NCBI GenBank assembly: GCA_019359325.1
Contig: JAHHHN010000006.1
Span: forward strand, 62,001 to 126,000
Source: Mojavia pulchra JT2-VF2
Lineage (GTDB): Bacteria > Cyanobacteriota > Cyanobacteriia > Cyanobacteriales > Nostocaceae
Direction of reading: 5' to 3'
DNA: 64,000 nucleotides
Positions within the stretch are counted from its first letter, which is position 1. Each line of letters opens with the position of its first letter. Of the stretch, positions 9,154-18,847 are shown in pieces. The notes beneath the pieces were generated by a model, which did no database searches, had not been told where the DNA came from, and saw only the letters and a program-made list of their open reading frames with translations. The position numbers and the translations under genes are program-made.

Positions 9154-9177
9154 GCAGGCTCTGCGTCTGCTTTTTTT
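9154..9177 (+). terminator. Rho-independent terminator after the rbp gene
   Basis: A six-base-pair stem GCAGGC / GTCTGC with one G-U pair and a five-base loop is followed directly by seven T residues at 9171-9177. It lies 40 bases after the rbp stop. Read-through into rpsU would give a dicistronic message. Confidence 0.75.
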
Positions 9178-9375
9178 GCACATCGATTCGACGAACAGAT
9201 TTTTCACTACTACGCGATCGCTAAGTATAGCGGTTCTGCCTGGAAAAAGCACAGGAATTTTACCTGTAGGAAAGAGTCGAAGGATGTATCCCTGACTATA
9301 TTCCATTTTTCCAATACTAAAAGCTGTAATGCACTCAGATGAAAAACCTGATAAACCAATTTAGGAGGAGACAAG

Positions 9376-9564
9376 ATGACCCAAATAATTGTGGGCGAAA
9401 ATGAAGGAATTGAGTCAGCTTTACGTCGATTCAAGCGAGAAGTGTCCAAGGCAGGGATTTTTCCAGATATCAGAAAGAACCGTCACTTTGAAACACCTTT
9501 AGAGAAACGTAAACGCAAAGAAGTTGCCAAGCACAAGCAGAGCAAGAGACGTTTCCGTACTTGA
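9376..9564 (+). CDS. rpsU: 30S ribosomal protein S21 (bS21)
   Basis: A 62-residue, highly basic protein beginning [21 protein letters not shown], with the characteristic [12 protein letters not shown] stretch and the basic C-terminus SKRRFRT. It is a component of the small ribosomal subunit near the anti-Shine-Dalgarno region. A strong GGAGGAG ribosome site lies at 9363-9369. It follows the rbp gene, as is usual in cyanobacteria. Confidence 0.97.
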   Translation: MTQIIVGENEGIESALRRFKREVSKAGIFPDIRKNRHFETPLEKRKRKEVAKHKQSKRRFRT

Positions 9565-10099
9565 GGATAACTGCCTTTAATAAACTTATGCGATCGCCCT
9601 ACAGCCCTTCTCCTCAAGGAGACGCTACGCGTAGCTTGCTTAAGCGTAGGGGTACGGGCATCCTACGGCAGGCGCTGCGCTCCCTTGCAATCGCTTTCTT
9701 AAATAGGTATGGTCTAGGTATGGCAAGCAGCCGAAGATTTCCAAAAACACAAAGGAAAAATCGAAGCTTAAGTCAACTAGCCTACCTCAATCTTGGAAAT
9801 AGCTAAATCAATAGACAGCATAATTCTGAATTCTGAATTACAACAGGCTTGACACCTAGCTTTGAGAAATAATTGTGTACTTCACTAACTTCAAATCTGC
9901 CGTATCTTAATCTAGACTGAGATTTTGTTACCTAGAAATTTTTGCAACACCAACAGTTATATAATTTTCTTAAAGAATTCCTATAGCCGTATGCTAAACT
10001 TGTGAATGTAATAAAAAATATAAGTATTGCTTGACGATAGCTGATTCAAACATTTAGTTAATGATTCAGCAATTTTTTGATTTAAATTAACTGTTAATA
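9565..10099. other. Intergenic region between rpsU and the sensor kinase
   Basis: About 535 bases with no convincing gene. The left part holds an interspersed palindromic repeat (9618-9700). An 81-codon frame runs through that repeat but looks accidental. The right part (9800-10099) is AT-rich and must hold the promoter of the kinase operon; no clear box was identified. Confidence 0.5.
9618..9700. repeat. Interspersed palindromic repeat of the Nostoc type
   Basis: The stretch contains the perfect 12-base palindrome GCTACGCGTAGC at 9624-9635, then GCTTAAGC, CGTAGGGGTACG and GGCGCTGCGC segments. This GC-rich, dyad-rich composition is unlike the AT-rich surroundings. Similar GGAGACGCTACGCGTAGC-type sequences are common as interspersed repeats in Nostoc genomes (from general knowledge). 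Confidence 0.6.
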
Positions 10100-11524
10100 A
10101 TGAACCTAGAAAGATTGGCAAGACTGCGGGATTTATGTCCAGATGAAGCGGCATTTGAGCAAATTAAGCAGATCCTGGTAGACGAAGTCCAATACTTAAA
10201 GCATGAAATCAACCAGGCGTATTTCCAGCTAGAACAGCAGAAAGCATTATTCCACGTAATTACCCGGCTGCGAGAACCTCTAGACCTGGAAAAAATTTTT
10301 CAAAGCACAGCTACCGAGGTGCGAAAACTTTTAGCAGCAGATCGAGTGGGTATGTTTCGCTTCTACCCAGATTCAGGCTGGAATGATGGAGAATTTGTTT
10401 CTGAGGACGTGGTTCAAGCTTTTCCATCAGCTATGTCCCAAAAAATTCACGATCATTGCTTTGGTGAGCAGTTTGCAATTCATTATCAGCAGGGGCGGAT
10501 TCAAGCAGTCGCAGATATCCACGGTTGTGGACTGAGCGATTGTCACATTGCTGTTCTATCCAGATTTCAGATTCGGGCCAACTTAGTAGTACCTTTGTTA
10601 CAAGGTCAAAACCTCTGGGGATTGCTTTGTATTCACCAATGTCATGCTCCCCGACAATGGCAAGCAACAGAAATCGAATTTGCTACCCAAATTGCTAATC
10701 ATTTGGGAGTAGCTCTCCAGCACGGAGAACTCCTAGCTGAATTGCAAGCAGAAGTAGTAGAGCGTCAGCAGGCCGAACAAGCAGTTCATTCCTTAAACCA
10801 GGGAATGCAACGGGCAATCAATGAATTGCAGCTAGTTAACAAAGAACTGGAGGCTTTTAGCTACTCTGTCTCTCATGATTTGCGTGCCCCGTTACGCAGT
10901 ATTGATGGTTTCAGTCTGGCCCTACTAGAAGACTACAACGATCAGCTCGATGACACTGGGCAAGACTACCTACGGCGAATTCGGGCAGCTACTCAACGGA
11001 TGGGTCAATTAATTGATGACCTCCTCAACTTGTCTCGGTTGATGCGTAGTGAAATTAACCTAGAACCTGTGGATCTAAGTTTGCTAGCTAGTGAAATTTG
11101 CACTGAGCTACAGGAAAGTCAACCAGAGCGGCAAGTAGAGTTTATCATTCAACCGCAGATTTTAGCCCAAGGAGATAGCCGACTGTTACAAGTATTGTTA
11201 GAAAATTTACTCAACAATGCCTGGAAATTTACCTACAAGCATACCCAGGCAAGGATTGAGTTTGGAGTTATACCCCAGGAAAATGGCATTCCAGTATATT
11301 TTGTCCAAGATGATGGCGCTGGCTTTGATATGGCCTACTCCAATAAGTTATTTGGCCCTTTTCAGAGACTGCACAGAACCGATGAATTTCCAGGCACTGG
11401 AATTGGATTAGCCATAGTGCAAAGAATTGTGCATCGGCATGGTGGCCGGGTGTGGGCACAAGGAGCTTTAGAGCAGGGCGCTACTTTTTACTTTACATTA
11501 GTAGCAGAGGAGGGTGGGGCATGA
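10100..11524 (+). CDS. Sensor histidine kinase with bilin-type GAF domain (phytochrome/cyanobacteriochrome-like)
   Basis: A 474-residue cytoplasmic kinase. A GAF domain spans about 60-215, a coiled linker 215-250, HisKA 250-315 with His259 in SVSHDLRAPLR, and an HATPase domain 355-470 with NNAWKFT, DDGAGFD and GTGIGLAI. The GAF has Cys148-His149 in LSDCHIAVL followed by RANLVVPLL and WGLLCIHQC. This matches the Cys-His chromophore site of cyanobacteriochrome and phytochrome GAF domains, so bilin attachment is plausible. There are no membrane segments. The stop overlaps the receiver gene's ATG as ATGA, so the kinase probably phosphorylates it. Which bilin, if any, and which colours are sensed cannot be read from sequence. 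Confidence 0.85.
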   Translation: MNLERLARLRDLCPDEAAFEQIKQILVDEVQYLKHEINQAYFQLEQQKALFHVITRLREPLDLEKIFQSTATEVRKLLAADRVGMFRFYPDSGWNDGEFVSEDVVQAFPSAMSQKIHDHCFGEQFAIHYQQGRIQAVADIHGCGLSDCHIAVLSRFQIRANLVVPLLQGQNLWGLLCIHQCHAPRQWQATEIEFATQIANHLGVALQHGELLAELQAEVVERQQAEQAVHSLNQGMQRAINELQLVNKELEAFSYSVSHDLRAPLRSIDGFSLALLEDYNDQLDDTGQDYLRRIRAATQRMGQLIDDLLNLSRLMRSEINLEPVDLSLLASEICTELQESQPERQVEFIIQPQILAQGDSRLLQVLLENLLNNAWKFTYKHTQARIEFGVIPQENGIPVYFVQDDGAGFDMAYSNKLFGPFQRLHRTDEFPGTGIGLAIVQRIVHRHGGRVWAQGALEQGATFYFTLVAEEGGA

Positions 11525-11964
11525 ACACGAATAACAAAATTATTCTTTTGGTAGAAGATAACCCCGATGACGAAGCTTTAGCTATCCGAGCACTCAAGCG
11601 CAATCACATCAGCAATGATATTGTAGTAGCTCGTGATGGTGCTGAAGCTCTAGATTACTTATTTGGGACTGGAGTATATATTAATCGGGATATCAGCATC
11701 AAACCTACTGTAATTTTGTTAGATCTCAAGTTGCCCCGCATTGATGGCTTGGAAGTATTGCGTCGTTTGCGAACAGATAAGCGCACTAGCCTGCTACCTG
11801 TGGTGATTTTAACGACTTCCAGCGAAGAACAAGATTTACTCAATAGTTACAGCTTGGGGTGTAACAGTTACATCCGCAAACCTGTAGACTTTATCCAGTT
11901 TACAGAAGCAGTTCGACAGCTGGGAATGTACTGGCTATTGATGAACGAGACACCTCCGATTTAG
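11521..11964 (+). CDS. Stand-alone receiver (Rcp1-type response regulator)
   Basis: A 147-residue protein made only of a CheY-like receiver. It has the acidic pocket VEDNPDD, the phospho-acceptor Asp68 in LLDLKLPRIDG, the switch Thr in ILTTSS and the Lys in YIRKPVDF. No DNA-binding domain is attached. This is the form of receiver usually paired with phytochrome-like kinases in cyanobacteria (Rcp1). An upstream in-frame start inside the kinase gene is rejected because the ATG at 11521 overlaps the kinase stop. It probably relays phosphate to or from the hybrid kinase next door. Confidence 0.93.
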   Translation: MNTNNKIILLVEDNPDDEALAIRALKRNHISNDIVVARDGAEALDYLFGTGVYINRDISIKPTVILLDLKLPRIDGLEVLRRLRTDKRTSLLPVVILTTSSEEQDLLNSYSLGCNSYIRKPVDFIQFTEAVRQLGMYWLLMNETPPI

Positions 11965-11977
11965 GTAATCAGTCAAA

Positions 11978-14260
11978 ATGAGCGCCAACTTGCGTGTTCT
12001 GATTGTTGAAGATTCTGAAGATGACGCTCTTCTGCTCCTGAGGGAGTTGCGTAGAGGCGGGTACACTCTGAACTTTGTTCGAGTAGATACTCTAGAGGCC
12101 ATGCAGGCGGCTCTAGATCAACAGTCATGGGACATGGTGATTGCAGATTACAGCCTACCTACCTTCAGTGGAACAGACGCCCTGAAACTCCTTCAAAGCC
12201 GAAAGCTGGATTTACCCTTTATCATCGTCTCCGGCACGATTGGCGAGGATATTGCCGTCTCAGCAATGAAAGCTGGAGCTCATGACTATCTAATTAAAGG
12301 CAACCTTACCCGTTTAGTGCCCGCAGTAGAGCGAGAACTACGAGAAGCTGAGGAACGGCATAAACGCCATAGTGCAGAAGAGGCTCTGCGGGAGAGCGAA
12401 AATCGATTTCGGATACTCTGCTCTTCGGCTCCCCTTGCTATTTTTCAGACTGATGCCCAAGGGCAACGTACCTACAATAATCCTTTATGGTATGATATTT
12501 CCGGTCTAACTGAAGAAGAAAGTTTAGGCTACGGTTGGACTCAGGCCATCCACCCTGAAGACCGCACCGAAGTTATTCAAGACTGGCAACGTACAGTATC
12601 TGAACAATCCACCTGGGCCCACGAATACAGGCTACTTAGTCCCAAAAATGAAGTTCGGTGGGTGCGCGCTCTTGCCAGCCCAATGTATTCCTCAGAAAAC
12701 AGATTCCTTGGTCATGTGGGGACAGTAGAGGACATTACCGAGCGCAAGCAAGCAGCACAAAAAATCTACGAACAAGCGGCTTTACTCGATATTTCCATAG
12801 ATGCAATCACCGTTCGTGATTTGAAGAACCAAATATTATTTTGGAACCAAGGTGCTGAACGTCTTTACGGTTGGAAAACAACAGAAGTCATTGGTAAGAA
12901 AGCTGCTCAACTTTTTTGTAAATCTGGAGATACTTCGCCACCATTCAATGAAATACAGGCCATACTGGCGAGGGATGGTAAGTGGCAAGGTGAGTTTCAG
13001 CAAGTAACAAAAGCTGGCAAGGACATCATCGTAGAAAGTCGTTGGACACTGATGCGCGATGAAGCTGGTAACCCCAAATCTATTCTTACACTCAGTACAG
13101 ATATCACTCAAAAAAAACAACTAGAGGCGCAATTTCTCCGCGCTCAACGCCTGGAAAGTCTGGGAACTCTCGCAAGTGGCATTGCCCACGACTTCAACAA
13201 CATCCTGACTCCGATTTTGGCAACTGCACAATTGTTGCCTCTGAAATTCCCCAACATGGATGAGAGCAGTCAGCAACTAATGAAGATACTGGAAAGCAGC
13301 GCCAGGAGAGGTGCTGATTTAGTCAAGCAAATTCTTTCGTTTACTCGTGGGGTAGAAGGAAGTCGCTCCATTGTTCAGGTTCGGCATTTGCTTTCCGATG
13401 TAGCGCAGGTTGCTCAAAGAACTTTCCCAAAATCCATTAAAACAAGAACTGATATAGCGCCCGAACTTTGGACAGTTTTTGCGGATGCAACTCAACTTCA
13501 TCAAGTGCTGATGAATCTCTGTGTTAATGCCCGCGACGCTATGCCCGATGGCGGTGTCTTGAGCATTACCGCTACAAATCTGGTAATTGATCAAAACTAT
13601 GCTCACATGCACGTGGATGCTGAAATTGGTTCTTATGTGGCGATCGCTATTGATGATACTGGAACAGGCATTCCGCCGGAAATTATCGACCGCATTTTTG
13701 ATCCGTTTTTTACTACTAAAGACGTGGGTAAAGGAACTGGCCTAGGACTTTCCACTGTTATGGGCATTATCAAAAGTCACAACGGTTTTGTGACTGTGTG
13801 CAGCGAGGTCGGCAAGGGAAGTAGTTTTAAAGTGTACTTACCTAGTAGAGAAGTCAGTGAAACCAAAGCAATAGCAGATGCAGAGCTTCCAAGTGGTAAT
13901 GGCGAATTAATTTTGGTGGTAGATGACGAAGTATCAATTTGTGAGATCACCAAAACTACACTAGAAAGCCATAATTATCGGATTTTAACTGCTAGTGATG
14001 GAATTGCGGCACTGGCGCTTTACGCTCAACATAATCATGAGATCAGTGTGGTGTTAATAGATTTGATGATGCCAGAAATGGATGGTTCTCGAACTATTCA
14101 TATGTTGCAACGCATGAATCCTCAGCCAAAAATTATTGCTATGAGTGGATTGATGGCTTATGAGGCTACTGCTCAAAAGATCAGCCTCGGCATCCAAGAA
14201 TTTTTGGCAAAACCCTTTACAGCCGAGGAATTACTGAGTACCCTCCATCAGGTACTCTAG
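11978..14260 (+). CDS. Hybrid sensor kinase: REC-PAS-PAS-HisKA-HATPase-REC
   Basis: A 760-residue soluble hybrid kinase. The N-terminal receiver (1-125) has VEDSEDD and Asp57 in VIADYSLP. Two PAS domains follow (about 140-265 and 270-385), each ending in a PAC-type DITE/DITQ segment. HisKA carries His404 in [10 protein letters not shown]. The HATPase domain has [20 protein letters not shown] and GTGLGLS. A C-terminal receiver has Asp695 in [12 protein letters not shown]. The HDFNNIL H-box is typical of hybrid kinases with a C-terminal receiver. It lies 13 bases after the stand-alone receiver, completing a three-gene phosphorelay. No output domain is present, so the target must be encoded elsewhere. 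Confidence 0.93.
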   Translation: MSANLRVLIVEDSEDDALLLLRELRRGGYTLNFVRVDTLEAMQAALDQQSWDMVIADYSLPTFSGTDALKLLQSRKLDLPFIIVSGTIGEDIAVSAMKAGAHDYLIKGNLTRLVPAVERELREAEERHKRHSAEEALRESENRFRILCSSAPLAIFQTDAQGQRTYNNPLWYDISGLTEEESLGYGWTQAIHPEDRTEVIQDWQRTVSEQSTWAHEYRLLSPKNEVRWVRALASPMYSSENRFLGHVGTVEDITERKQAAQKIYEQAALLDISIDAITVRDLKNQILFWNQGAERLYGWKTTEVIGKKAAQLFCKSGDTSPPFNEIQAILARDGKWQGEFQQVTKAGKDIIVESRWTLMRDEAGNPKSILTLSTDITQKKQLEAQFLRAQRLESLGTLASGIAHDFNNILTPILATAQLLPLKFPNMDESSQQLMKILESSARRGADLVKQILSFTRGVEGSRSIVQVRHLLSDVAQVAQRTFPKSIKTRTDIAPELWTVFADATQLHQVLMNLCVNARDAMPDGGVLSITATNLVIDQNYAHMHVDAEIGSYVAIAIDDTGTGIPPEIIDRIFDPFFTTKDVGKGTGLGLSTVMGIIKSHNGFVTVCSEVGKGSSFKVYLPSREVSETKAIADAELPSGNGELILVVDDEVSICEITKTTLESHNYRILTASDGIAALALYAQHNHEISVVLIDLMMPEMDGSRTIHMLQRMNPQPKIIAMSGLMAYEATAQKISLGIQEFLAKPFTAEELLSTLHQVL

Positions 14261-14312
14261 TGAGTTGAAAAAGTTCTGAGTGCTGAGTTGTGAGTAACAG
14301 GCAATGGGAATA

Positions 14313-14338
14313 GGCAATAGTTTTTCTTCCCTGTTGCC
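14313..14338 (+). terminator. Hairpin after the kinase operon
   Basis: GGCAATAG and CTGTTGCC pair as an eight-base stem with one G-U pair around a T-rich ten-base loop. It lies 52 bases after the hybrid kinase stop, inside a stretch of GGGAATAGGCAAT-type repeats. It lacks a long T tract after the stem, so termination is only possible. Confidence 0.35.
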
Positions 14339-14395
14339 TGTTGCCTCTATTCTTTCACCTTGTCCCCGTGTCCCCTTGTCCCCAATCTGCCTTCT

Positions 14396-14590
14396 TCACT
14401 CTTCTTGCTCTTTCGGGCGTTCAGTAGCAGCCGGATTTACTACAGTTCCCTGAGCATCGAATGGGTAGCCCTGACCTTCATCAAGAATCTCTTGCGGATC
14501 TACTGTGAGGTCAGCAGCAGTATCAATTTGTCCATTGTCATGGCTATGTTTGATCGAGGGGCCTTTATGGCTGGCATGACCGCTAGGCAT
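14396..14590 (-). CDS. Small acidic conserved-type hypothetical protein
   Basis: A 64-residue hydrophilic protein starting MPSGHASHKGPSIKHSHD and ending ATERPKEQEE. The ATG at 14590 is preferred over an upstream one at 14620 because AGAGGAA lies seven bases before it. There are no membrane segments or cysteines, and the composition looks like a real soluble, partly disordered protein rather than a shadow frame. The middle, TVDPQEILDEGQGYPFD, is the most ordered-looking part. Function is unknown. It is transcribed opposite to the kinases. Confidence 0.55.
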   Translation of the reverse strand: MPSGHASHKGPSIKHSHDNGQIDTAADLTVDPQEILDEGQGYPFDAQGTVVNPAATERPKEQEE

Positions 14591-14819
14591 GAGTTTTTCC
14601 TCTATTAATGAATATCCCAATCCTAGATTTTTCTACAGTGGAGTTACCCTATCTTGAGGCTTAAATCAATCAGCAAGCCTCTGTTTTAGTAGTCTGCTGT
14701 TTAGGCTATTGAATACAAATTAGGGTAAATAATATTGCCAAGCAATTCAAGCTGAAGCTACGAAAAACAGGCGATCGCTTGACGGTACTTGACCAATTTT
14801 CTATTGAAGTATGCTCTAA
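14591..14819. other. Short intergenic region
   Basis: About 230 AT-rich bases between the small acidic protein and the transporter gene. A GCGATCGC octamer lies near 14771. Nothing else is evident. Confidence 0.3.
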
Positions 14820-16241
14820 TTACTCAATCTTCTCCTGCCGCTGTTTAAGTTTCAGCATGATTTCTGCGTGCATCTCGCGGGTAATTGGGTAGAAATACGT
14901 TAAAACTAAACCAGCAATCAAACAAATAGTAGGTAAGGGGCCAACTGCAAGGCGGATAGCTAGTAATGCTGACTCAGGTTGTGTGGGTAATCCAGATTGT
15001 CCGGCTACAGCTTCTTTAAAACCGTAAGCTTGCAAGGCATTTCCTACCACAAACAGTCCAAAAGCTAAACCAAATTTTTGCAACAACACCATGAAGCCAT
15101 AAAAAATTCCCTCCCGGCGTTGTCCGGTTTGGAGTTCATCTAATTCAATCACATCTGGAATCATCGACCAAGGAACAAGATAAGCTGTAGAAACACCAAA
15201 ACCTGCCATCACTGCCATCAAATACATCAAACTCAGTTGGCCTGGTTGCAAGTAATAGAGTCCGCCTGCTGCTATGATCCATAAACTCATTCCCAAAAAG
15301 TAAACAATTTTTTTTCCAACTTTTTTACTCAAAGCACTCCAGAAAAACAGCATCAGCAAAGCTGTTCCTTGTACCGCAATCATTACTGTAGGTACATCTG
15401 ATTCTTGCAGGCGCATACAGTAAACTACAAAATAAGGAATAATGCTGGCTGTAATCTGTACACCTAACCAAGAACAAAGATATATACCGATAACAAATAG
15501 AAAAGGTCGGTTGGTAAAGACAATTTTGAGTTGTTCGATGAAAGGGATAGATGGGGTTTCTTCCAGTTGGATACGTTTAGCCTCAAATGCCAAAACGCGA
15601 TCGCGTGTGCCATAAACGCACCAATATAAAGACAATACCGAAATTACAGTACAAACAGCGGCTAATATTAAATATTGTTGCTGGCGATCGCTAATCTGGG
15701 AAAAAATAATCTTCGATAAAATTAACGATAAAATGCTGCCACCGATGGAAAAGGTAAAGCGAAAACTGTTCAGGCTGGTGCGTTCGTCATAATCTTGAGT
15801 TAGTTCTGGAGTCATTGCCGTATAAGGCAAATTGACAACCGTGTAAAACACTTGAGATACCAACCCAATTACTACGTAATACCAGAACAAACCCCAAACA
15901 CTAAATGGAGGTACAATCCACTGCAAGAAAAAGAAAACTCCAAAGGGAATCGCGCCATATAATAGCCAAGGCAGACGACGACCCCAGCGACGAGATTTCG
16001 TTTTATCAGTCAGAAACCCCACAAACGGATCGTTGACTGCATCCCAAATTTTGCCAATCATCAAAATGCTGCCAGCCAAACCTGCCGGGATACCAGCAAC
16101 ATTGGTAAAGAAAACTAATAGAAAAAATATAGAAATGTTTGCAGTAATCGCTGGGCCTAAATCACCTGCGCCATAAGCCAGTTTAGTTTTAAAGCCTAGT
16201 TTTTCACTTTGAGCAGAGCCATCGGCGACAGAATCATTCAT
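14820..16241 (-). CDS. MFS transporter of the glycoside-pentoside-hexuronide (GPH/MelB) family
   Basis: A 473-residue membrane protein with about twelve hydrophobic segments. It begins KTKLAYGAGDLGPAI and has DAVNDPFVGFLTDKTKSRRWGRR, here given as adjacent motifs DAVNDP and DKTKSRRWGRR, which mark the GPH family. The second half has VPWSMIPDVIELDE, also typical. Family members move sugars or other organic solutes with a cation. The substrate cannot be told from sequence. It stands alone, divergent from the phosphoribosyltransferase gene. Confidence 0.9.
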   Translation of the reverse strand: MNDSVADGSAQSEKLGFKTKLAYGAGDLGPAITANISIFFLLVFFTNVAGIPAGLAGSILMIGKIWDAVNDPFVGFLTDKTKSRRWGRRLPWLLYGAIPFGVFFFLQWIVPPFSVWGLFWYYVVIGLVSQVFYTVVNLPYTAMTPELTQDYDERTSLNSFRFTFSIGGSILSLILSKIIFSQISDRQQQYLILAAVCTVISVLSLYWCVYGTRDRVLAFEAKRIQLEETPSIPFIEQLKIVFTNRPFLFVIGIYLCSWLGVQITASIIPYFVVYCMRLQESDVPTVMIAVQGTALLMLFFWSALSKKVGKKIVYFLGMSLWIIAAGGLYYLQPGQLSLMYLMAVMAGFGVSTAYLVPWSMIPDVIELDELQTGQRREGIFYGFMVLLQKFGLAFGLFVVGNALQAYGFKEAVAGQSGLPTQPESALLAIRLAVGPLPTICLIAGLVLTYFYPITREMHAEIMLKLKQRQEKIE

Positions 16242-16312
16242 AATATCTTGCGCTCATACTAGAATATAGAGTTTGCGTTTGCCTTCAGTATTAGCTCAAA
16301 ATTACTTCCCTT

Positions 16313-16831
16313 ATGCCAGACCTTTACGTTTCTTGGTCAGATTATCACCAAAAAATTGAACAACTGGCTGCTCAGATTTATCAATCGGGTTGGGAATTCA
16401 ACCAGATTATCTGTCTTGCCAGAGGCGGACTGCGAGTAGGAGATATTCTCTCCCGTATATATCAGCAACCGTTGGCAATTTTAGCAACATCATCTTACAG
16501 TGGCCCAGGCAAGCAAGAAAGAGGTTGTTTAACCTTTTCTCGCTATTTAACAATGACCACTGAAAGTTTAGGTTCGCGCATTCTTTTAGTAGACGACCTA
16601 GTAGACTCTGGAATTACACTCAAAGAAACTCTCCCTTGGCTAAACCAAAATAGTGAGTTCGCAATTGAAGAAATTCGCACTGCTGTACTTTGGTATAAAG
16701 CTTGTTCGGTTATAGCACCCGATTACTATGTTGATTACCTACCTGACAACCCCTGGATTCATCAACCTTTTGAACACTATGAACATATGAACCCTGGCGA
16801 ACTCGCAGCTAGGATCACTCAAGCTTGTTAA
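16313..16831 (+). CDS. Phosphoribosyltransferase domain protein
   Basis: A 172-residue type I phosphoribosyltransferase fold. The PRPP-binding loop is ILLVDDLVDSGITL at about 101-114, and an upstream CLARGGLRVG segment supplies the diphosphate loop. It is most like the xanthine/hypoxanthine-type or uncharacterised PRT proteins of cyanobacteria. The preferred base is not evident. It is divergent from the GPH transporter with a 71-base gap that probably holds both promoters. Confidence 0.88.
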   Translation: MPDLYVSWSDYHQKIEQLAAQIYQSGWEFNQIICLARGGLRVGDILSRIYQQPLAILATSSYSGPGKQERGCLTFSRYLTMTTESLGSRILLVDDLVDSGITLKETLPWLNQNSEFAIEEIRTAVLWYKACSVIAPDYYVDYLPDNPWIHQPFEHYEHMNPGELAARITQAC

Positions 16832-16862
16832 TGGGGTGCTGGAGAGTTTTCGCTATCTTTTT

Positions 16863-17603
16863 TTATAAATTCTCTGGATTTTCTCCTAATTCCTTCAAAC
16901 GTGCAGCTAAACGTTCTGCACGTTGTCGTTCTGCTTCTGCTCGTTGGAATTCTGCTTCTTCTGGTAAGAAAACTAAATTTTTCTCGCGGTTATAAAATCG
17001 TAACCAAGGGGCAGTTTCTCGGTCTATCGTTCCTTCCCAAATTCCTAACCAAAATCCTAAGGTTTCGCACCACAACCAACCCTGCTCATTAGCAACTAAA
17101 GGCTGATAGCGAAAATTGATATCCAACCGCCATCCTTGCAAGGAGTTGGGGTCAAAGGGATCAAAAACGAAATAGTCTCTAGTTCTAAAAACATTTTCAT
17201 AGATATTCTTTTTCTCCCCTATGTCCACATTTCTTGTTGAGGGGGACATCAATTCGACAATTACATCAGGATAACGTCCCTCTTCATCCCATACAACCCA
17301 ACCTTGGCGAGAACCAGTCCCTTCGACGTTGAGAACCACAAAAAAATCCGGCCCTTTGAAATCCCGATTTCGTGCCTGTGTACGACTATAGTAAATAAAC
17401 ATATTACCACCGACAAAGTAATCATCTCGGTCTGACCAAGCTTGTTGCAACGACCGGATTAAAACATTCATAGCAATGCGGTGGCGGTTACTTTCCAAGG
17501 GTTCTCCGTCATCAAATATTAAATCTGTTGGTGGTGGGGAAGGTTCCCAGTCTGTAACAGGAGGTGCTGGGGAACTCTCGTTTTGAGTAATGTTAGTGGA
17601 CAT
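16863..17603 (-). CDS. Uma2 family (DUF820) putative endonuclease
   Basis: A 246-residue protein. The ATG at 17603 gives MSTNITQNESSPAPP; an upstream frame extension to 17741 reads as random sequence and is left out. The core shows the Uma2 PD-(D/E)XK pattern: GPDFFVV, then YPDVIVELMSPST, then IGEKKNIYE. A C-terminal Glu/Arg-rich helix ends in LAARLKELGENP, as in many cyanobacterial copies. These proteins exist in dozens of copies per filamentous cyanobacterial genome. Their biological role is not established. Confidence 0.9.
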   Translation of the reverse strand: MSTNITQNESSPAPPVTDWEPSPPPTDLIFDDGEPLESNRHRIAMNVLIRSLQQAWSDRDDYFVGGNMFIYYSRTQARNRDFKGPDFFVVLNVEGTGSRQGWVVWDEEGRYPDVIVELMSPSTRNVDIGEKKNIYENVFRTRDYFVFDPFDPNSLQGWRLDINFRYQPLVANEQGWLWCETLGFWLGIWEGTIDRETAPWLRFYNREKNLVFLPEEAEFQRAEAERQRAERLAARLKELGENPENL

Positions 17604-17828
17604 GGCATAACCTGATACTACCGCTACGCAAAATTTAAAATTCAAAAAGCTTAGGTGATAAGCTTTTTTATTAACATCCTTAAAAACTAAAATGTGGCAA
17701 AACTCAATCAAGCTAAAATATGAAGCTGGACAAAATAGCAAAACTGACTATTAGTCTAAATTTACCACCAGATATATAGAGCGAATTTCCATTGAAACTT
17801 GTGGGCTAAACCTACTGCTGTTTGAATA

Positions 17829-18746
17829 TTAAAATAGCCATAGCCACACTGGGAGAGTAACTAGCAATACCATAGCCCCCATCGCCAAAGCTGTCACAGC
17901 TAAGTCACGATCAAGATTAAAGGTTTCAGCAATTACTAAAGTGGCAAACGCTGGAGGCATTCCCATTTGTAGCACTATCACTTGTGCTGCCGAACCAGTT
18001 ACACCAAAAAAGGGTAAGGTACTACCAATAACTAAGGGAACTAGCAACATTTTGATTGCCAAGCTCATTCCTGCCTGTGGTAAGCTGCTCCAAGACTTTA
18101 GCTGCGAGAGCCGCATCCCAATTAATACTAAGGATAAAGCGACGGCACTCCAAGCTAATTTGTCTAAGCAAAATTCAACTAAAATAGGGATTTTAATCTG
18201 TCGAAACAGCAAGCCAAAGCCGAAGCTCCAAAGGGTAGGATTAGTTAATATTGCTTTAGTTACCTGTAAATAATTACTTACATTGTTGCCAAAACGAACT
18301 GCTAGCGCTACTCCTAAGCCGTAAGAGCCAAAGAGAGACCCCAGCAAATCATAAAATAACGCCCAAGCAAAATATTTATGTCCTACCATTGCTAAGGTGA
18401 TGGGAAAGCCAAGATAACCTGTATTACCAACCATTGCTGCTAAAAGCAAACTACCCTGAGTTGGTTTTTGGGGGATGGTATTTGTGAAATAGGCTTGACC
18501 TTGAATTCCTACCCAAGCTAAAAATGCCCCTAAAAAGATAGCTAGGTAAGCGATCGCCGGTGCAATCCAAATTTGACCAGACAGGTCAGCTTGGCGTAAA
18601 AAAGATACTATGCTTATAGGGCCTCCGACATAAAAAAGAAACTGACCCAAACGAGTGGGAACTATGCCAGGTAGCTTACGTCCCAAGATTAGTCCTACTA
18701 GAACTAATCCCACCAGCTTGACGTATAGTTCTAAAAGATTTGTCAA
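17829..18746 (-). CDS. AEC (auxin efflux carrier-type) permease
   Basis: A 305-residue membrane protein with about ten hydrophobic segments, in two five-helix halves. LGRKLPGIVP near residue 22, the GNTGYLGFP motif near 107 and MPPAFATLVIAE near 263 are the conserved AEC (TC 2.A.69) signatures. Bacterial members export or import organic acids; the substrate here is unknown. It is divergent from the VanY-like gene with about 100 bases between. Confidence 0.9.
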   Translation of the reverse strand: MTNLLELYVKLVGLVLVGLILGRKLPGIVPTRLGQFLFYVGGPISIVSFLRQADLSGQIWIAPAIAYLAIFLGAFLAWVGIQGQAYFTNTIPQKPTQGSLLLAAMVGNTGYLGFPITLAMVGHKYFAWALFYDLLGSLFGSYGLGVALAVRFGNNVSNYLQVTKAILTNPTLWSFGFGLLFRQIKIPILVEFCLDKLAWSAVALSLVLIGMRLSQLKSWSSLPQAGMSLAIKMLLVPLVIGSTLPFFGVTGSAAQVIVLQMGMPPAFATLVIAETFNLDRDLAVTALAMGAMVLLVTLPVWLWLF

Positions 18747-18847
18747 AATTGCACCTAAGAATACAGATGTAAAATGCTACGGCTTGCTTTTATTTTTTTC
18801 CAGTCTACAATCTGTTATGGCTATTGAAAAAAAGCAGGAGTTAACTC

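Noticed and set aside
9561-9806. 81-codon forward frame after rpsU
   Set aside because: It runs through a palindromic interspersed repeat, starts inside the rpsU end and has no ribosome site or family likeness.
14360-14608. 82-codon forward frame over the small acidic protein
   Set aside because: Its start lies in repeat sequence without a ribosome site; the reverse frame has a good AGAGGAA site and protein-like composition.
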